From positions 7,219,501 through 7,283,500 of the forward strand of contig NC_059084.1 in assembly GCF_020497125.1 (NCBI RefSeq): a stretch of DNA of 64,000 nt. Reading direction: 5' to 3'. Under the pieces are notes generated by a model that ran no database searches, was not told the DNA's origin, and worked only from the letters and a program-made list of their open reading frames with translations. This document shows positions 45,686 through 58,050 of the stretch, one piece after another (position 1 is the first letter of the stretch; each line of letters begins with the position of its first letter). The DNA comes from Mauremys mutica. Its lineage: Eukaryota > Chordata > Testudines > Geoemydidae. Made by a program: the position numbers and the translations under genes.

Positions 45686-47701
45686 TTGAAAGGAAAATTT
45701 CTACATGTGACATTTCCAGCCTAGTTTTGCAAGCTCCAATAGTTCAAATAAGCTCTAGAGAAGCATCCAAATGTCTAGATGTTCATCTGAACTACACCCA
45801 GACTCCAACCCTTCACAGGTTCATCACTCACTGGTTTAGTAACAGAAGTGACCAGAGGGAGAGTGGTAGAACAGTATGAAAATCTGGATGTGCAACTTTA
45901 GGGTAGAAAATGTATTTATGAAAACTGAAGCCTCCTCTCATGCCAAATCTATACGGTTTCTTATTGGGCACTTGAAATCTCTTAGAGGGTTATCCAAACC
46001 TCCCTTCATTTGGCTGTCTATATGGCAAAAAAATATGGTTGCACTGAGCAAATGCACTAATTTCCGGGTTTAGGGTTGCCTGAAGCAGGATTTCTTTCCT
46101 TTACCTGGCCTGTTAAATCAAATGGTGCCCAGGTTATATCTTTCTATATGATTTTCAATCTCTTTGTTACCTCTTGATTCTTGTGCTATTGCTAGTGACC
46201 TCCACACTGGGCACGTCTAAAGAGTATTCAACTGTCAAAACCACAATCAATGTTCAAATATTTAACAAGCCAGCCATACTGTGCTGAAAACAATTACTGT
46301 GCTGGGAGCGTGCACCAAGACATCTCCGGGGAAAGAGAAAGGGAAGGGGTACCCCGAGTGCTGTAAATAATAGGATAGATTTTTAAAGATGGGCGCACAC
46401 AGCTGCATGTATATATCTGAGCACATGCAAACCAGTTAGCTCCTGTGAGGCCATGTGCAAATAGAGGTATCTGCTTACAAAGCTCATGTACTGGTGTGGA
46501 AAGCAAAATCCTTTTCCTTTAGTGCCGTAAATGACTTTACTGAAGTGCTCAAAATAGAAAATGCTGCCTACCACCCAAGCCTGAACGTTGGAGGAAAATG
46601 TCTAGAAACTGATTTGGTTAGATGGATGCATTCATATAAATAATTGCTGAATGTCAACTAATGTAGACTAACGATAGGGGATGAAAGGTAGGCTAGAAAA
46701 GCTAGATAGAGCCCCCCTTTCAAAATAATATCAACAAAGCAAGCAAGACAGGTTTCATTTCCTGATAAACATAAAAGCATTAGTGAAGATAAATGGCACA
46801 AAGGTATCGCTGGAGCGGGGGCGGCATGGATCCACGTTCATGTCACGCTCCCCACCAGGCCCCGGCCTGGGCCGGGGAAGCTAATGATCCAACCAACGGA
46901 CCAAATTTGGTGATGAATCCTGGTCCCGTGCCACCTGAATCACATTGTGCATGCACAAAGAAGGTGACTCTGAGGTCAACTGGCACTGGGGCAAAACGGT
47001 GTGCAATTAACTAAAAGATTTATTTGAAATCTTTGATTCTTGGGGCATCTGTTTTGATTTTTCAGGCAACTGTCTAGAAACTTTTGCAGATCTCAGTCTG
47101 CTAGGCACAGCGTGTTGGGTAAGATGGGTAGTTCAGAAGTATCTTGTGAGAGTTATGGTCATTGTTTTTCCTGCTGTTACTCAGACAGACTTAAACGTCT
47201 GTATGACAGAGTGTCACCGAGTCATCAAGGAACAAACGCAAAAGGAATTCAGATGAAGAAAACTCAAGGTGAGGCTAAGCAGCAGAATGTGCTCCCAGAT
47301 TAGTTTGTACAGGATTATTACTTTAAGTGCATATAAACACATGCACGAGTGCACAGGCACGTACACACACACACACCACCTCTTTTTCATCAAAGTGGTC
47401 TAATTTTTAAAATTACACTTGTAGTCAGAATTGCTTCTCCAGTGTTCACATTGCCTTGTATTTGACTTTTGTGATCTTAAATTGTCACCGTATAGGCAGA
47501 GTTACTTATATCTAATTTTATGAGTGCTTCATCTTGTGCCTAACCACTGTTTATTGGATGGTGTCTCATTCATGGCGAAAGTACACACTGTCTTGGTGGA
47601 GTGATAGGCAGTAGGCACTTGCATCATTTTGATAGAGTATCACAATCAAAGTAGATAAAGGGTAGTTATTTTATTTAAGCATCAATCAGATTACGGTTGC
47701 C
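45686..47701. other. no gene seen
   Basis: AT-rich except a small GC-rich patch at about 46800-46880. A short CA run at about 47367-47380. No exon. Confidence 0.45.
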
Positions 47702-47884
47702 TTATACTGGTTAGGTTTCAGAGTAGCAGCCGTGTTAGTCTGTATCTGCAAAAAGAACAGGAGTACTTGTGGCACCTTAGAGACTAACAAATTTATTTGA
47801 GCATAAGCTTTTGTGAGCTTATGCTCAAATACATTTGTTAGTCTCTAAGGTGCCACAAGTACTCCTGTTCTTTATACTGGATAG
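47702..47884. mobile_element. short interspersed element inserted as a near-perfect hairpin (copy 2)
   Basis: The element opens gtttcagagtagcagccgtg at 47715. From 47752 to 47809 it forms a 58-nt arm that pairs with 47816-47873 at 57 of 58 positions across a 6-nt spacer. The flanks ttatactggttag (47702-47714) and ttatactggatag (47872-47884) agree at 12 of 13, a target duplication of retroposon length. The whole inverted structure therefore arrived or formed in one insertion event. See findings for the junction. Confidence 0.85.
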
Positions 47885-48127
47885 TAAATCTCACTCAGTA
47901 ACTCATTATTATTGAGGATGGTTTTAATATAAATGAGAGCTTTTTCCTTTGCATCCCAGTGAGGAAAGCACAATACAGTGCTCTGTGACATCAGCATCTG
48001 TTGCTATGGGAATGACTATAATATCATTCCGATCTCCAAATACAGATGCTGTAATCTGAAGTCTCAGAAAAGACTGACAGCAAGAAACAAATAGGTATCT
48101 CCAGGAAGAAGCAGTGAAACTCTAGGA

Positions 48128-48335
48128 CAGTGGTTCTCAAACTTTCCCTTTCACACAGCAAGCCTCTGAGTGCGACCCCCCCTTATAAATTAAAAACACT
48201 TTTTTATATATTTAACACCATTATAAATGCTGGAGGCAAAGCAGGGTTTGAGGTGGAGGCTGGCAGCTCGCAACCCCCCATGTAATAACCTCGCGACCCC
48301 CTGAGGGGTCCCGACCCCCAGTTTGAGAACCCCTG
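48128..48335. mobile_element. hAT-type MITE, 208 bp, perfect 8-bp TSD
   Basis: The left end CAGTGGTTCTCAAACT pairs with the right end AGTTTGAGAACCCCTG. The octamer ctctagga flanks it exactly on both sides (48120-48127 and 48336-48343). The body has two kinds of sequence: an AT-rich centre and a GC-rich right half (cgcgaccccctgaggggtcc). It has no frame of its own. The best-preserved DNA transposon in the window. Confidence 0.92.
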
Positions 48336-48343
48336 CTCTAGGA

Positions 48344-50740
48344 GGCCTTATTATGGTGGCTAAAGTGAAGGGCACGGATAGTGGTGACTGGAGGAAACTC
48401 TTTGTGTGACCTCTGGGTAAGTCACATGAGCTTGTTGTGACTAAGTCAACTGGATCAAAGGAAGGAATGGAGAATGGATGCTGCCTCTGTGCTGACCTTT
48501 CCTGGATAAAATGATACCAGAACAAAAGAGCCAATCGCAAGGAAAATCAATAGTAATCTAAATGCTTAGAGCGAATCCTGAATGGGTAGCTCCCAATCAC
48601 TGAAATCAACAGGGGCAATGCACATGCTGAAAAACTGATTTGGCCCTTGACGTCACTGCATTTAATACTTTGTCCACGAGCATTACCCCATCCTCCAATT
48701 TTGGGGTGCAATTTTGCAGCAGCAAATAATTGTGCCTGCAATTAATTACGAACACAGTTCACTGCCCATATGACTACCTGTGTGGTAAGTGAAATTGGGT
48801 AGTTAAATGGTAAAGAATTATGAATTGTGCCTACAGTTAATTGTGTCTGTAAAGTGAAGCATTGTAATTTTCAGGTGCAATTTTTCTCAAATCAGACCCT
48901 TTACCTTTAAAGCTAAATGTAACAGGTTTCATGCATCAATATGGCACGGCACTCATATATTCTGGTGACGAGCATGAGCTGGATGGATAAAAAGATAATC
49001 ATAAACTTTTGAAATGTATGTTCCAGCAAACCAAATGTACAGGCAGACAAGACAAGCACTAAGAACAAGACACAAACCTGAAATTACCTGCTTTTATTTA
49101 TCAGCTTAATATTCTACCAAATCATGATTCAATGACTTGGCCTTTATGAGCTGTGCATTTTGTATTCGTTTTGGTTCCTTAGAAAGTTGAGTATAACTGG
49201 CATAATAGTAGATTAAACTCATAAAAGCTCATAAAAATGACTCCATAGGGACATATATTTTCATTCATTTTGAAAGTATATACTTTTTCCCTCTTTGTAT
49301 CTATAACTTAATGGAGCTCTTTGCTTTCTTACGAGTCCCTTAAGGGAACCTATAAAAATCTCATATGGGGCTGTTGTTGACTAGAATCTTACAGAAATGT
49401 AAGAAGCAATGGATAATTTGCCATATACACAAGATTTGAGAAGATTTTTGCAAAAGGAGAACCCTGCCAGGAACTAAACAGAAGTCCTTTTGCAATATCA
49501 GCTACCTCCACCAGCCTTTTACTGGAATACAAAGGAATTTGCAGGTAGCGAATAAGCTACATAAGGGATGCCATATTGTTCACTGAGCGCAATAAAAAGA
49601 AACATTTGGGGCCACATTTATGATTTAAATGGAGTTCTGCCAGGAATAAGGTTGACACATACCAAGGAAAATCAGATTTAATTTGGCCCCAATTCTCAAT
49701 GGTGAAATTTTAAAAAGCACCTATGGGAGTTAGGTGCCCAAATCCCACTAATTTCCACTAATTCCTTAATCTTTAGAAAAAAACAGGGCACAAACACTTC
49801 CGTTTATGTTCCTTTCTCTCATCCAACACCTACATGTTGCTCATCTCAATTTAGAAAAGCAATAACACAGAGCTCTGCTACGTACACGGCAGTGAGCATC
49901 CCCACGGCTTCATTTTGGCTTTGTACAACCTCAAAGATTATTAAAAAAAGGAAAACAAAACGGAAGGTCGTTCCATTCAGGGAGCCCAAGCAATCAGTCT
50001 GTGCATTAGCCAGAACCCTGCTTTACGCTGGTGCTTCTCGGATATTCAGAGGGGATTTCGGTCTAAGTAATGCTCCTGACTGGAGGAGATGGAGTCCTGC
50101 ATTGCTCACGTATTCAAGGGGTGCACTCATTTAACAAGAAGTAAAAATCAAATAGACCGGGGGAGGGAAGAATTATCTATAAATTCTTAATTTGGATGAA
50201 CTGCTACATGGCATCTGGTGTTACCGACCCAGGCCGGAAAAAGCAAGAAGGAAATTCCTTCGCTATTTACTTAACTCTTCTCAGCTATTAGATGGATTAT
50301 TAGTTCCGATAGTTCTCCTGTGAAACAATTATCTGTTGAATCACTTTCCCTTGACAAGCTCCTGCACATCCTCCCACCAGTCTCAGCTGTAACACTCTAA
50401 TTTGATAATTCCCCTTAGGATGTGGAGCTGCAATACTTTATTCCTCTGATCTGGTAGCTGGTGATAAAGAACGATCATAGGAGGATCTGAGATTGCTTTG
50501 TTCCATTTCCTCCCAGCCATGAGAGGTGACCGTGGTAAAGTCTCCCTCCCTCATATTAGCACTGCTGTATACGGCAGTACAACAGGTATTATCCTCTGTA
50601 TTGCATAGGAGCTGGTGAACTTTTTTCTTTCAGCTCAGCCACTAGACAGCAATTCATCTGGTGGGGCATAGATGAGAGGAAAAGCTGACAAGCTGAAGAA
50701 ATGACAGATTTCAAATAGAAAAGCTTCCTATAATTTCTAA
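48344..50740. other. no gene seen
   Basis: AT-rich, no exon. Old repeat phrases near 48700-48890 and 49715-49740. Confidence 0.45.
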
Positions 50741-50746
50741 ACACCC

Positions 50747-50820
50747 AGCCCCAGATCCTCAAAGGTCTTTAGGCTTCTAACTTCCATTGATTTCCTAAAT
50801 ACCTTTGAGGGTCTGGGGCT
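50747..50820. repeat. 27-bp inverted repeat (old fold-back family)
   Basis: The arm at 50747-50773 (agccccagatcctcaaaggt...) and the arm at 50794-50820 are inverted copies with 2 mismatches in 27, separated by 20 nt. A compact member of a dispersed palindromic family. Confidence 0.8.
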
Positions 50821-52310
50821 TACTTCCCAGAACTTTCAGGTGAGACACTATCCAGTGATGGTTCTGTGGGCAGTAAATATCCCATGATGCTTTTCACAAG
50901 TGCCCATCTTGGCCATGCTGTCTTGGCTGAAGTCTAATTTGGTTAAGTGTATGTTCCCTCTACCTGAATGACTTCTGTAGTTTCGGTTGGATAAAGCATT
51001 ATTTTTGTCCATTTTCTATACTAGTCTATTGTGTTGTACCACTCTGTGATGTTAATTCCACCCATGGCTGCGTTTCATTGGTGGGAGAAGAGATTTATAT
51101 TTACATGCCATTTGCAAAGTGCTGAAGGCATGGTAGGTATTATTCTTAGCAGTGCTAAGGGCAGAGGGAATAGGAGTCGTATGTTTTTCTTGCAACGCGT
51201 TTCACAAAACAATGGAATGGTACAAGAAGGCTACAAGCATGAGGATATAAAGAAGAGACCTCGCTAACATGGAGCATTTGGCTTTGCAAAGGTGATATGC
51301 TGTTTCTCTGACACCCCCACATTCATGGAAGGTCAAGTGTTACAGAATTGCCTCCGTTCCCGTGGGTGGAGGATGACAGCCCACAGGCAGGCTGCCCAGG
51401 AGAACTCCCCCATCATCCCCTATGACCCTCACTCCTTGACAATCTGGAGGGTGATTTGTAGGTAGTAGATCTGTGACTGCATTGATCCATCTGCCTGAAC
51501 CTGGAGTACTACACCGTGTGGGTTGTGTACTATATTGTACCCTGGCCACAGCTTGGGGGAAAATTCCACCCCCACCCTCAGCCTCCGATGGGATTCCCTC
51601 CAAAATAAGGTCTTTGCTGAGCAATGACACAGGAGGAAGAAGACACCTAGAACTAAGGTGCTTCATATCTGAGCCGGGCCTGCAATTGCAAAGGGAGCAT
51701 TTGCAGCTGCAGTCGTAGACCCTGACTTGATGAATGCTGAGCAGATGTTCCACTTCCAGGGAGAGACAGACAAAGCTGATCACCCCGGAGTGGGAGCTTT
51801 GCTCCTGGAAACGAATAGGCAAAGAGGATAAGCCCTATGAAGATGAGGCTAATGAATGCAGGAGAGAGATCTCCCATCAGTGAGGTACAGACACAGAAAG
51901 CTAAAGCCAGGCTTTATGCTTCCTTATGAAGCCATCTGGAAAAATGAAATCCTGCAAACTCAAAGTCTGCCCGACCCCGCACACATGCCCAAACAGCCAC
52001 TTGTCAATCATCATTATTTAATAGCTAGAATCAGGGGCATGCGCAGGAATGTAAATTTTACGGGGGGGGGAGGGGCACATTAAACCATACCAACACAAGC
52101 ACATACATCAGCTGCAAAGAAATACCCAGCAGTACCCTCACCATTTTAATGAACTGTACCTTTGATCCACCTCGAATACGGGCTCCTTAACTTTATGGGG
52201 GAGAACATGTGCAAACCAAGTAGGCTCACGTGTATCCGTAACCTCACATTATGGGGATATGTGTATGACCTCACTGAGTTTGTGTTAGGACAAAATACCC
52301 TGGAAGAAAA
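50821..52310. other. no confirmed gene
   Basis: Minus-strand frames of 160 and 74 codons (51340-51822, 51653-51877) overlap here. Neither resembles a protein I know and there is no splice or start context to favour them. A G-run occurs at about 52061-52070. Confidence 0.4.
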
Positions 52311-52317
52311 AGGGGTG

Positions 52318-52497
52318 GGGGGAGGCAGAGAGCTCCTCCAGACCCAGGGCCCAGGCGGGGGGCTCAGAACTCCTCCCAACCTGGGGCTACAGTGGGGAGA
52401 GTGAGAGAGCTCCTCTCCCCCTGGGCTGCAGTGGGGAGAGTGAATTCCTCCAGCTCCGGGGCTGCGGCAGGCAGAGCAGAACTCCTCTAGCCCCGTA
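52318..52497. repeat. degenerate GC-rich minisatellite
   Basis: Roughly 45-bp units recur around the phrases gagctcctc, ggggctgcagtggggagagt and cagaactcctc. About four units, all diverged. Confidence 0.55.
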
Positions 52498-52499
52498 TC

Positions 52500-52685
52500 T
52501 AGCACTTTTCAGCTGTAGATTTCAAAGGGCTTTACAAGGAACAGTAAATATCCCTGGCTCCATTTTGTAGATAGGGAAACTGAGACACAAAAAGGTTAAG
52601 TGACTTGCCCCAGGTTACGCATCGGGTCAGTGGCAGAGATAGGACTAGAACCAGGACCCACACTATCTGCCTGATCATTGACACC
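52500..52685 (-). repeat. MIR-type SINE, antisense
   Basis: Begins in the tail (tagcacttttcagctgtaga, caaagggctttacaaggaac), then ttttgtagatagggaaactg, ggttaagtgacttgccccag and gtcagtggcagagataggac. Nearly full length. Confidence 0.82.
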
Positions 52686-52689
52686 TATG

Positions 52690-53910
52690 TTTTAGAGGTC
52701 ACCAGATATGGAGTTTGTGATATTTTTCCTGTAGATAACAGTATTATTGCTGTGGGGGCGTTCCCTCGCTCCCTCTCAAAGTAACCAGCTAACCGGTTGG
52801 GCTAATAAACAAATACAAACATGTATTCTTTTTCTGGCTTTCCAGTGACACCCTGTATATCAAAATTAGTGGAGAAATGGCCAAACTAAAATCCCCAAAT
52901 GCAGTCAGACTTGAGAGCTCCAGACTATGTTGTTCATGAAGCTAATTACCCATGTGCCATTCCCATGTTTCATTCTGTGCATTCATCAGCATAGAAAACA
53001 ACAGCTAATACGAACCCAGTATTGTTTTGGGTTTGAAGTTCTGCGTATTTAGCAAGCAACCCCAAAGTACACCTCACTTACCATACCTGCCTTCTACACC
53101 TTTTAGAAGTTACATAGAAGTGAGTGGCACTCAGATAAAGATAAAATGGCCTTAATGTTTTTAAACAGACTTTGCCATGAAACAGGCTGTAATATTCACT
53201 TGGATTTAGTCGCCTTACCAAGAAAGGTAACTGAGGTAAGTTTTAGGAATTCAAATGCAGATAGCTCCACTTGTGAGGCACACCGCAAGGGAATGAACTA
53301 ACAGCTCAGTTTGTAACAGAAATGTATGTAACCTATTATTACTGTTCAAGGCCTATGTTATTAGAGTCAGGCTCAGCTTTATCAATGCAGTAAAGAATAT
53401 AATCAACTGTCTCTGGTCCTATTCGTCAGTTACAATCTTCCTAATTACATCTGACTCCAAACCAAACACAGAACTTGCTGCGTGCATATTATTTTGTTAT
53501 TTAAAAAACGTATAGTGGAGACTTCTGGTATTTTAGCAGATACTTGTCTGAGCAAATAGAAGACAAGGCATGCACAATATACAGAGGCAGGCATGTTGGA
53601 ATTTGAGTCCAGTCAGAAGATAACCCTCTTTTTCCCCTCTCCATTTGTGCCAATTGAAGTTTCCATTCTGCAGAAAAAGGATCTAAAACCTTCGGTCTAG
53701 ACTGTGATTCTATAGTCCGCCCTGAGTAAGGGGCAGCGTGTAGCTGCCATGACTCATGAGCAGACCAGGGAGTGGATTGTGCAAGAATCACAATACCTCC
53801 CCCTGTTCTCTCTCGCTCTGAGGTAGGGAGTAAAGCCCAGAACCTTGAAGATATTTAGGAACCCATCAAAATCAATGGGAGTTAGGAACCTAATACCTGC
53901 AGGGAGATGG
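52690..53910. other. no gene seen
   Basis: AT-rich, no exon or clear element. Confidence 0.45.
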
Positions 53911-53914
53911 GCCT

Positions 53915-54008
53915 AGTTTCATAGCTTCTCAAGTCCAGAGGAGACTATCACAGTCATCTAATCTGACCCACATAACAGGCCATACCATAGAACCTCACCC
54001 AATAGTTC
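53915..54008 (-). mobile_element. CR1 LINE 3' end, antisense, old
   Basis: The phrases tttcatagcttctcaagtcc, gtcatctaatctgacccaca and gccataccatagaacctcac follow the CR1 antisense tail with many changes. Confidence 0.6.
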
Positions 54009-54009
54009 C

Positions 54010-55085
54010 AGCATCATAAAATGGGAGCAAGCTAACTCCCTGCAAGGCACCCAGCCACCTACTTGGACCAGTAAAGAGGGAGGTATTAAATCAGTGAAAC
54101 TTTTATGTGTAGACCAGGCCTGTGGGCTGGACCATATGCCTATACAAGGGAGTTATGGAGTGTACACCTCCCTCATAGCCCAGGGACTGCCCAGTCCTTG
54201 AGACCAGGCACACAGGAGGAAGTGGGATTATGTGTTTATTTACTCTCTCCCTGGAGCATGTGGGTAGGGAGACGAGTCTCAGCCTTAACTCCACCCACCT
54301 AACTCGGTCAACCCAGCCGTCCTAATTTGCGAGTGACCTAGGCCAGCAGCGAAGTGTTTTCCCCTGTCCCCAGAGCAAGGAAGACGTGGGCAAGGGCCCT
54401 GAGACTCAGAGGCGTGGCTCTGAGGTACAATGCTACCTGGGACTTCTCATGGGGTGGCAGAGTGGAAGGCTCACCCTTTGCTCAGGGCTGTCCTTGAAGG
54501 CTCAGTCTAGCCCTTAGCTAGCAGCTTGTACATGCAAAGAGGAGCTGGTTTTATGGTGAGCCAGATGAACTGTCAACAAATTATTATATCTTTAAAACCT
54601 TACCGTGCAACTTAAAAGGAAGTTTCTATGCTTCGTCCTTCCCATGCACCTTCAGGAGCTGCTTTGCCCTTATCTAATGAAACCCAGCCTTCTGTGTGTA
54701 CAAAGACACAGTGGTGATTTCTCTCCTGAATGCTATTGTCCTCTCAGGAGAATGCACATTATTAAAGTTGACCTTTGGCTCTGGTCCCTGCAAGGCCCAG
54801 TGTGATTTGTTTGAAGCTCCCTGATATTTTTTTTCTCCTGACTATTGGAGAGAGCCTGAAACTAGATAGATAAAAGAAAATAATAAGTCGAGAGACAGTT
54901 GGTATATTTTCTTTTAAGAAAGCCAGCGGGAGAAAAATCACTAATAGTAAATAACAAACAAACCAACCTGCACACTGTTATTTCTACTGTCCAACATGGG
55001 GTGCTGGCCCTTGCATAACCCATTCATGAGTGTGTATTACTGGTCCGCTTCTGCACCAATCCACTCAGGAGTGTTAAAGACCCAG
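54010..55085. other. no gene seen
   Basis: No recognised element or exon. Confidence 0.45.
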
Positions 55086-55087
55086 CA

Positions 55088-55180
55088 AAAGAGCCTTAGC
55101 TCAAGCTGTAGCAGCTCATGGTTTTAGCTCTGGAGTGCCTTGGTTCAGTTCCTTGTGTGTGAGCCAAGATGGTTGTGGTG
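55088..55180 (+). repeat. tRNA-derived SINE head
   Basis: The A-box-like TTAGCTCAAGCTGTAGC is followed about 45 nt later by a B-box-like TTGGTTCAGTTCCTT, then tail wording similar to 592-625. Pol III SINE layout. No cloverleaf, so not a functional tRNA gene. Confidence 0.5.
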
Positions 55181-56765
55181 TATTGAAAAGTGAGTAGAAA
55201 TTGTAAGCTCTGTTGCTTTAATTTGCAAGGGGTTTCCTGGTTCTGCTTGCAGACTAAGGGGTTCTGTAGGGAAGCATGTGATCAGACTCAGTCTGCTAAG
55301 TGCCAGCCTGCAGCAAGGTGGGGTGAGTTGTGCCCCTCTACCTTAAGGAGCAGCCTGCTTGGTCTCTCTCTGTTCTGGGGTTCTGATGTGTTAAAGTCCT
55401 GGATTTTGAGAAATAAAGTCATGTTATGCTGCAACCTTCTTGAACCAGTAGTTTATGTTTTTATCTAATTTCTATTTGTAGGCCAAGAACATAACAAGAG
55501 CAACCATACACTTGTTCTTCTAACAGCCCTGAGCTACCACTGAGCTCTGTGTTAGGATAATGATCTTGTTCTACGGTGAAGGAATTTTTCTTTTCCCAAA
55601 AGAATCTGGCCTTTGTAACAGTTATGTAACATTTAGTGTAAACCAAATCTATGATTAATACTAGAAATGGACCTCAACTGGAACCTAGATCAGGCCATAA
55701 GTCATGATACAAGCTGTAGCTGGATTTTCTAACAAAGAAAGAGGAAGAAGGGGAATTAGACAGTGTGAATGTACAGGAGCTGAAAAGGGGGTGGGGGATA
55801 GTGAGAGTTACAGGTGACTATTTACCCGCTTTGATTTATATTTCGGGAGTGCCACATTTTGAACTCTGTTTGACCAAAGATCAGAACTGAATGAAGTTGA
55901 AGTCAGAAAACAAAATCCATGACCATATAGTAGTACATTTTAAGCTGGCCCTCCCCTCCTTCTCAGACTTGGCTTGTACATGTGCAAAATTGTGTACTCG
56001 CAAAAATGCATCTGTACTTTGCAGGTGCAAACACATACTAAAACTTTTAGAATTTTAGGGTGCTTTAAATGTTCTGCCATGCCAGGGCAGGACATTAAAA
56101 ACCACCTATCTGACTTAGAAGCACAAATCCCATTTAAAGTCAATGTTGCTTTTGAAAATCCCATCCTAAATCCCTACCTGCTAAGAACTACTGGAAACTG
56201 AACACATGAAAAATGACTAGGGATAGTTGATAACTTTTAAATGAATCATTTTTTCTTTGGAAATGGGAAATCATTGAAATCTAAATTTGCCAAGGGAAAA
56301 GGTCCATTTCAGCAGAATTTTCAGTCAGGAAAAATCAAAATCAAAATCTTTTGTTCCAGGTTGACATTAATATCTGCTGAGCCACTACAGTGTCTCATGG
56401 GAGTTGTAGTTCTAGGTTCCTCATTCTTCTCTATGAGCCCTGCTTCCTGGCAGGATTACATCTCTCAAGATGCACCATGGTCCTCCCTGTGTCTGAGTTG
56501 CTGCAATGCTCTTATCTATCAACATTTTTCAGGTTTTTTTCCCCTTTTTCATCCTTAGCATTTTTCCTTTTTCTAGTTTGCCACTGAAAAGAGGGAAAAG
56601 GAAAAAAAAAACAAAAAAACTTATAAAGTGAAAACTGACAACTGAAAGATTTTCAGGGGCTTTTTTTGTTGAAAAAACACACATTCTGAAAATCAACATT
56701 TTTCATAATATATTTTTGAAGAAAGAATTGATGACTTATTTTTGGACCAATTTATTAATTATTTC
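55181..56765. other. no gene seen; old repeat fragments
   Basis: Contains the old fold-back wording near 56110-56165 and a ctcatgggagttgtagttct phrase (56394-56413) that I associate with dispersed repeats. No exon. Confidence 0.4.
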
Positions 56766-56769
56766 ACAT

Positions 56770-56895
56770 ATTGGAAATTGAGACAGAGCGATTCAGTGAC
56801 TTGACCAAGGTCGCACAAGAAGTGTGTAGCAGAACAAGGAATAAAACAGAGATATCTTGAGTCCCGGTTCAGTGCTGTAACTACAAGACCAGCCT
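56770..56895 (-). repeat. MIR-type SINE, antisense
   Basis: Landmarks: ggaaattgagacagagcgat, cagtgacttgaccaaggtcg, then a tRNA-related end with gctgtaactacaagaccag. Confidence 0.7.
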
Positions 56896-57840
56896 CCGTC
56901 TCTTTCACTGGCCATAGGCTTGTCTAGCTGTGTCTTTCTGCCTCCTCTGTTTTCTTAGGATTGTAGTTTTTCATTTCTTTCATCATTCATTGATAAAGTA
57001 CAGGTTAGCCGTCACAAAAGCTCACATTTCATTTTGAATAAAAGGCTTGGCTGGCTTATAACTGAGGATATAGATTGCAGGAATAGAGTGTATCAGCATC
57101 TCCTTTCATCTCTCAATGGCCATAATTTGCGTACATAGACTTCACTTGATTGCATCACACTACTAGCTGCAAAGCATGTAACCTACCCACTGCAATTTAT
57201 CACCGATTTTTGTAATGGGTTCCAATGTTGCTGTGAAGTCTCATCTTCACAGATCACTGCTGCTGCTGCTGACTGCCTTAGGATTTCTGACTGAATATCT
57301 TATAGACAAGTAAGGCCATGTGCGTCTCTCGGACTACACATTATTTCTTGTTATGGAGTATTAACCGGGGTTTGACTTAAACACTGCTTTAGCAGACAGT
57401 TAGTAACTTACAATAATAGAAAGCAAGTTTCCAGCTTTCTGATGAATGAGGCATATGTGTTGTGTTTTAGAGATGCTCTCTGAACAGTAAGTAGGAAGAA
57501 ATGGAGTGCGATGAATTCAGCTGTTACTGAAGTTTCAGATCATGGCCTGGATATGTTAAGCAAATCCCTGGGGTCAATATGGGGCTATTGTGTCTCTCCA
57601 CTAAATGCTAGTTCTGCATTAAGGAAGAAAAGCCTAAGGAAAGAAAAAGTTATAGCTAGGACTGTGAGGCTATTTCAAGACAGGATGAGGCCTAGCCACT
57701 CAGATTATTCATTATTGTTACACTTATTTGAGTGTTTGGGTTGAAGGCAGCTGACCAAACATTTAATAGGGCAATAATATAGGGTAGAATGTCGATCTGG
57801 ACAGTTATGATATGTCTTCGGTGGTGTTATAACGACAATA
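56896..57840. other. no gene seen
   Basis: AT-rich, nothing recognised. Confidence 0.45.
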
Positions 57841-57844
57841 AAAC

Positions 57845-58050
57845 TCACACTGCACTGGATCTCAAAGTGTTCCACCAATTTTAATGAACCCCCACACCAC
57901 CTTTATAAGGTGATTGTTGCACAGGTTTTACTGCTCAACTAAAGCATAGAGAGGTTAAGCAACTTGCCCAAAATCACACACAGAAACAGTGACCGAGCAA
58001 GAACAGAATCTGAGAGTCCTAACTCCCAAGTCCATTGCACTATTGAACAG
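57845..58050 (-). repeat. MIR-type SINE, antisense
   Basis: The tail part (gatctcaaagtgttccacca) leads into agcatagagaggttaagcaa, cttgcccaaaatcacacaca and tgagagtcctaactcccaag. Nearly full length. Confidence 0.75.

Noticed and set aside
51340..51877. Overlapping minus-strand frames of 160 and 74 codons, one with a hydrophobic start
   Set aside because: No known domain, no splice or promoter context. The hydrophobic start alone is not evidence of a secreted protein.
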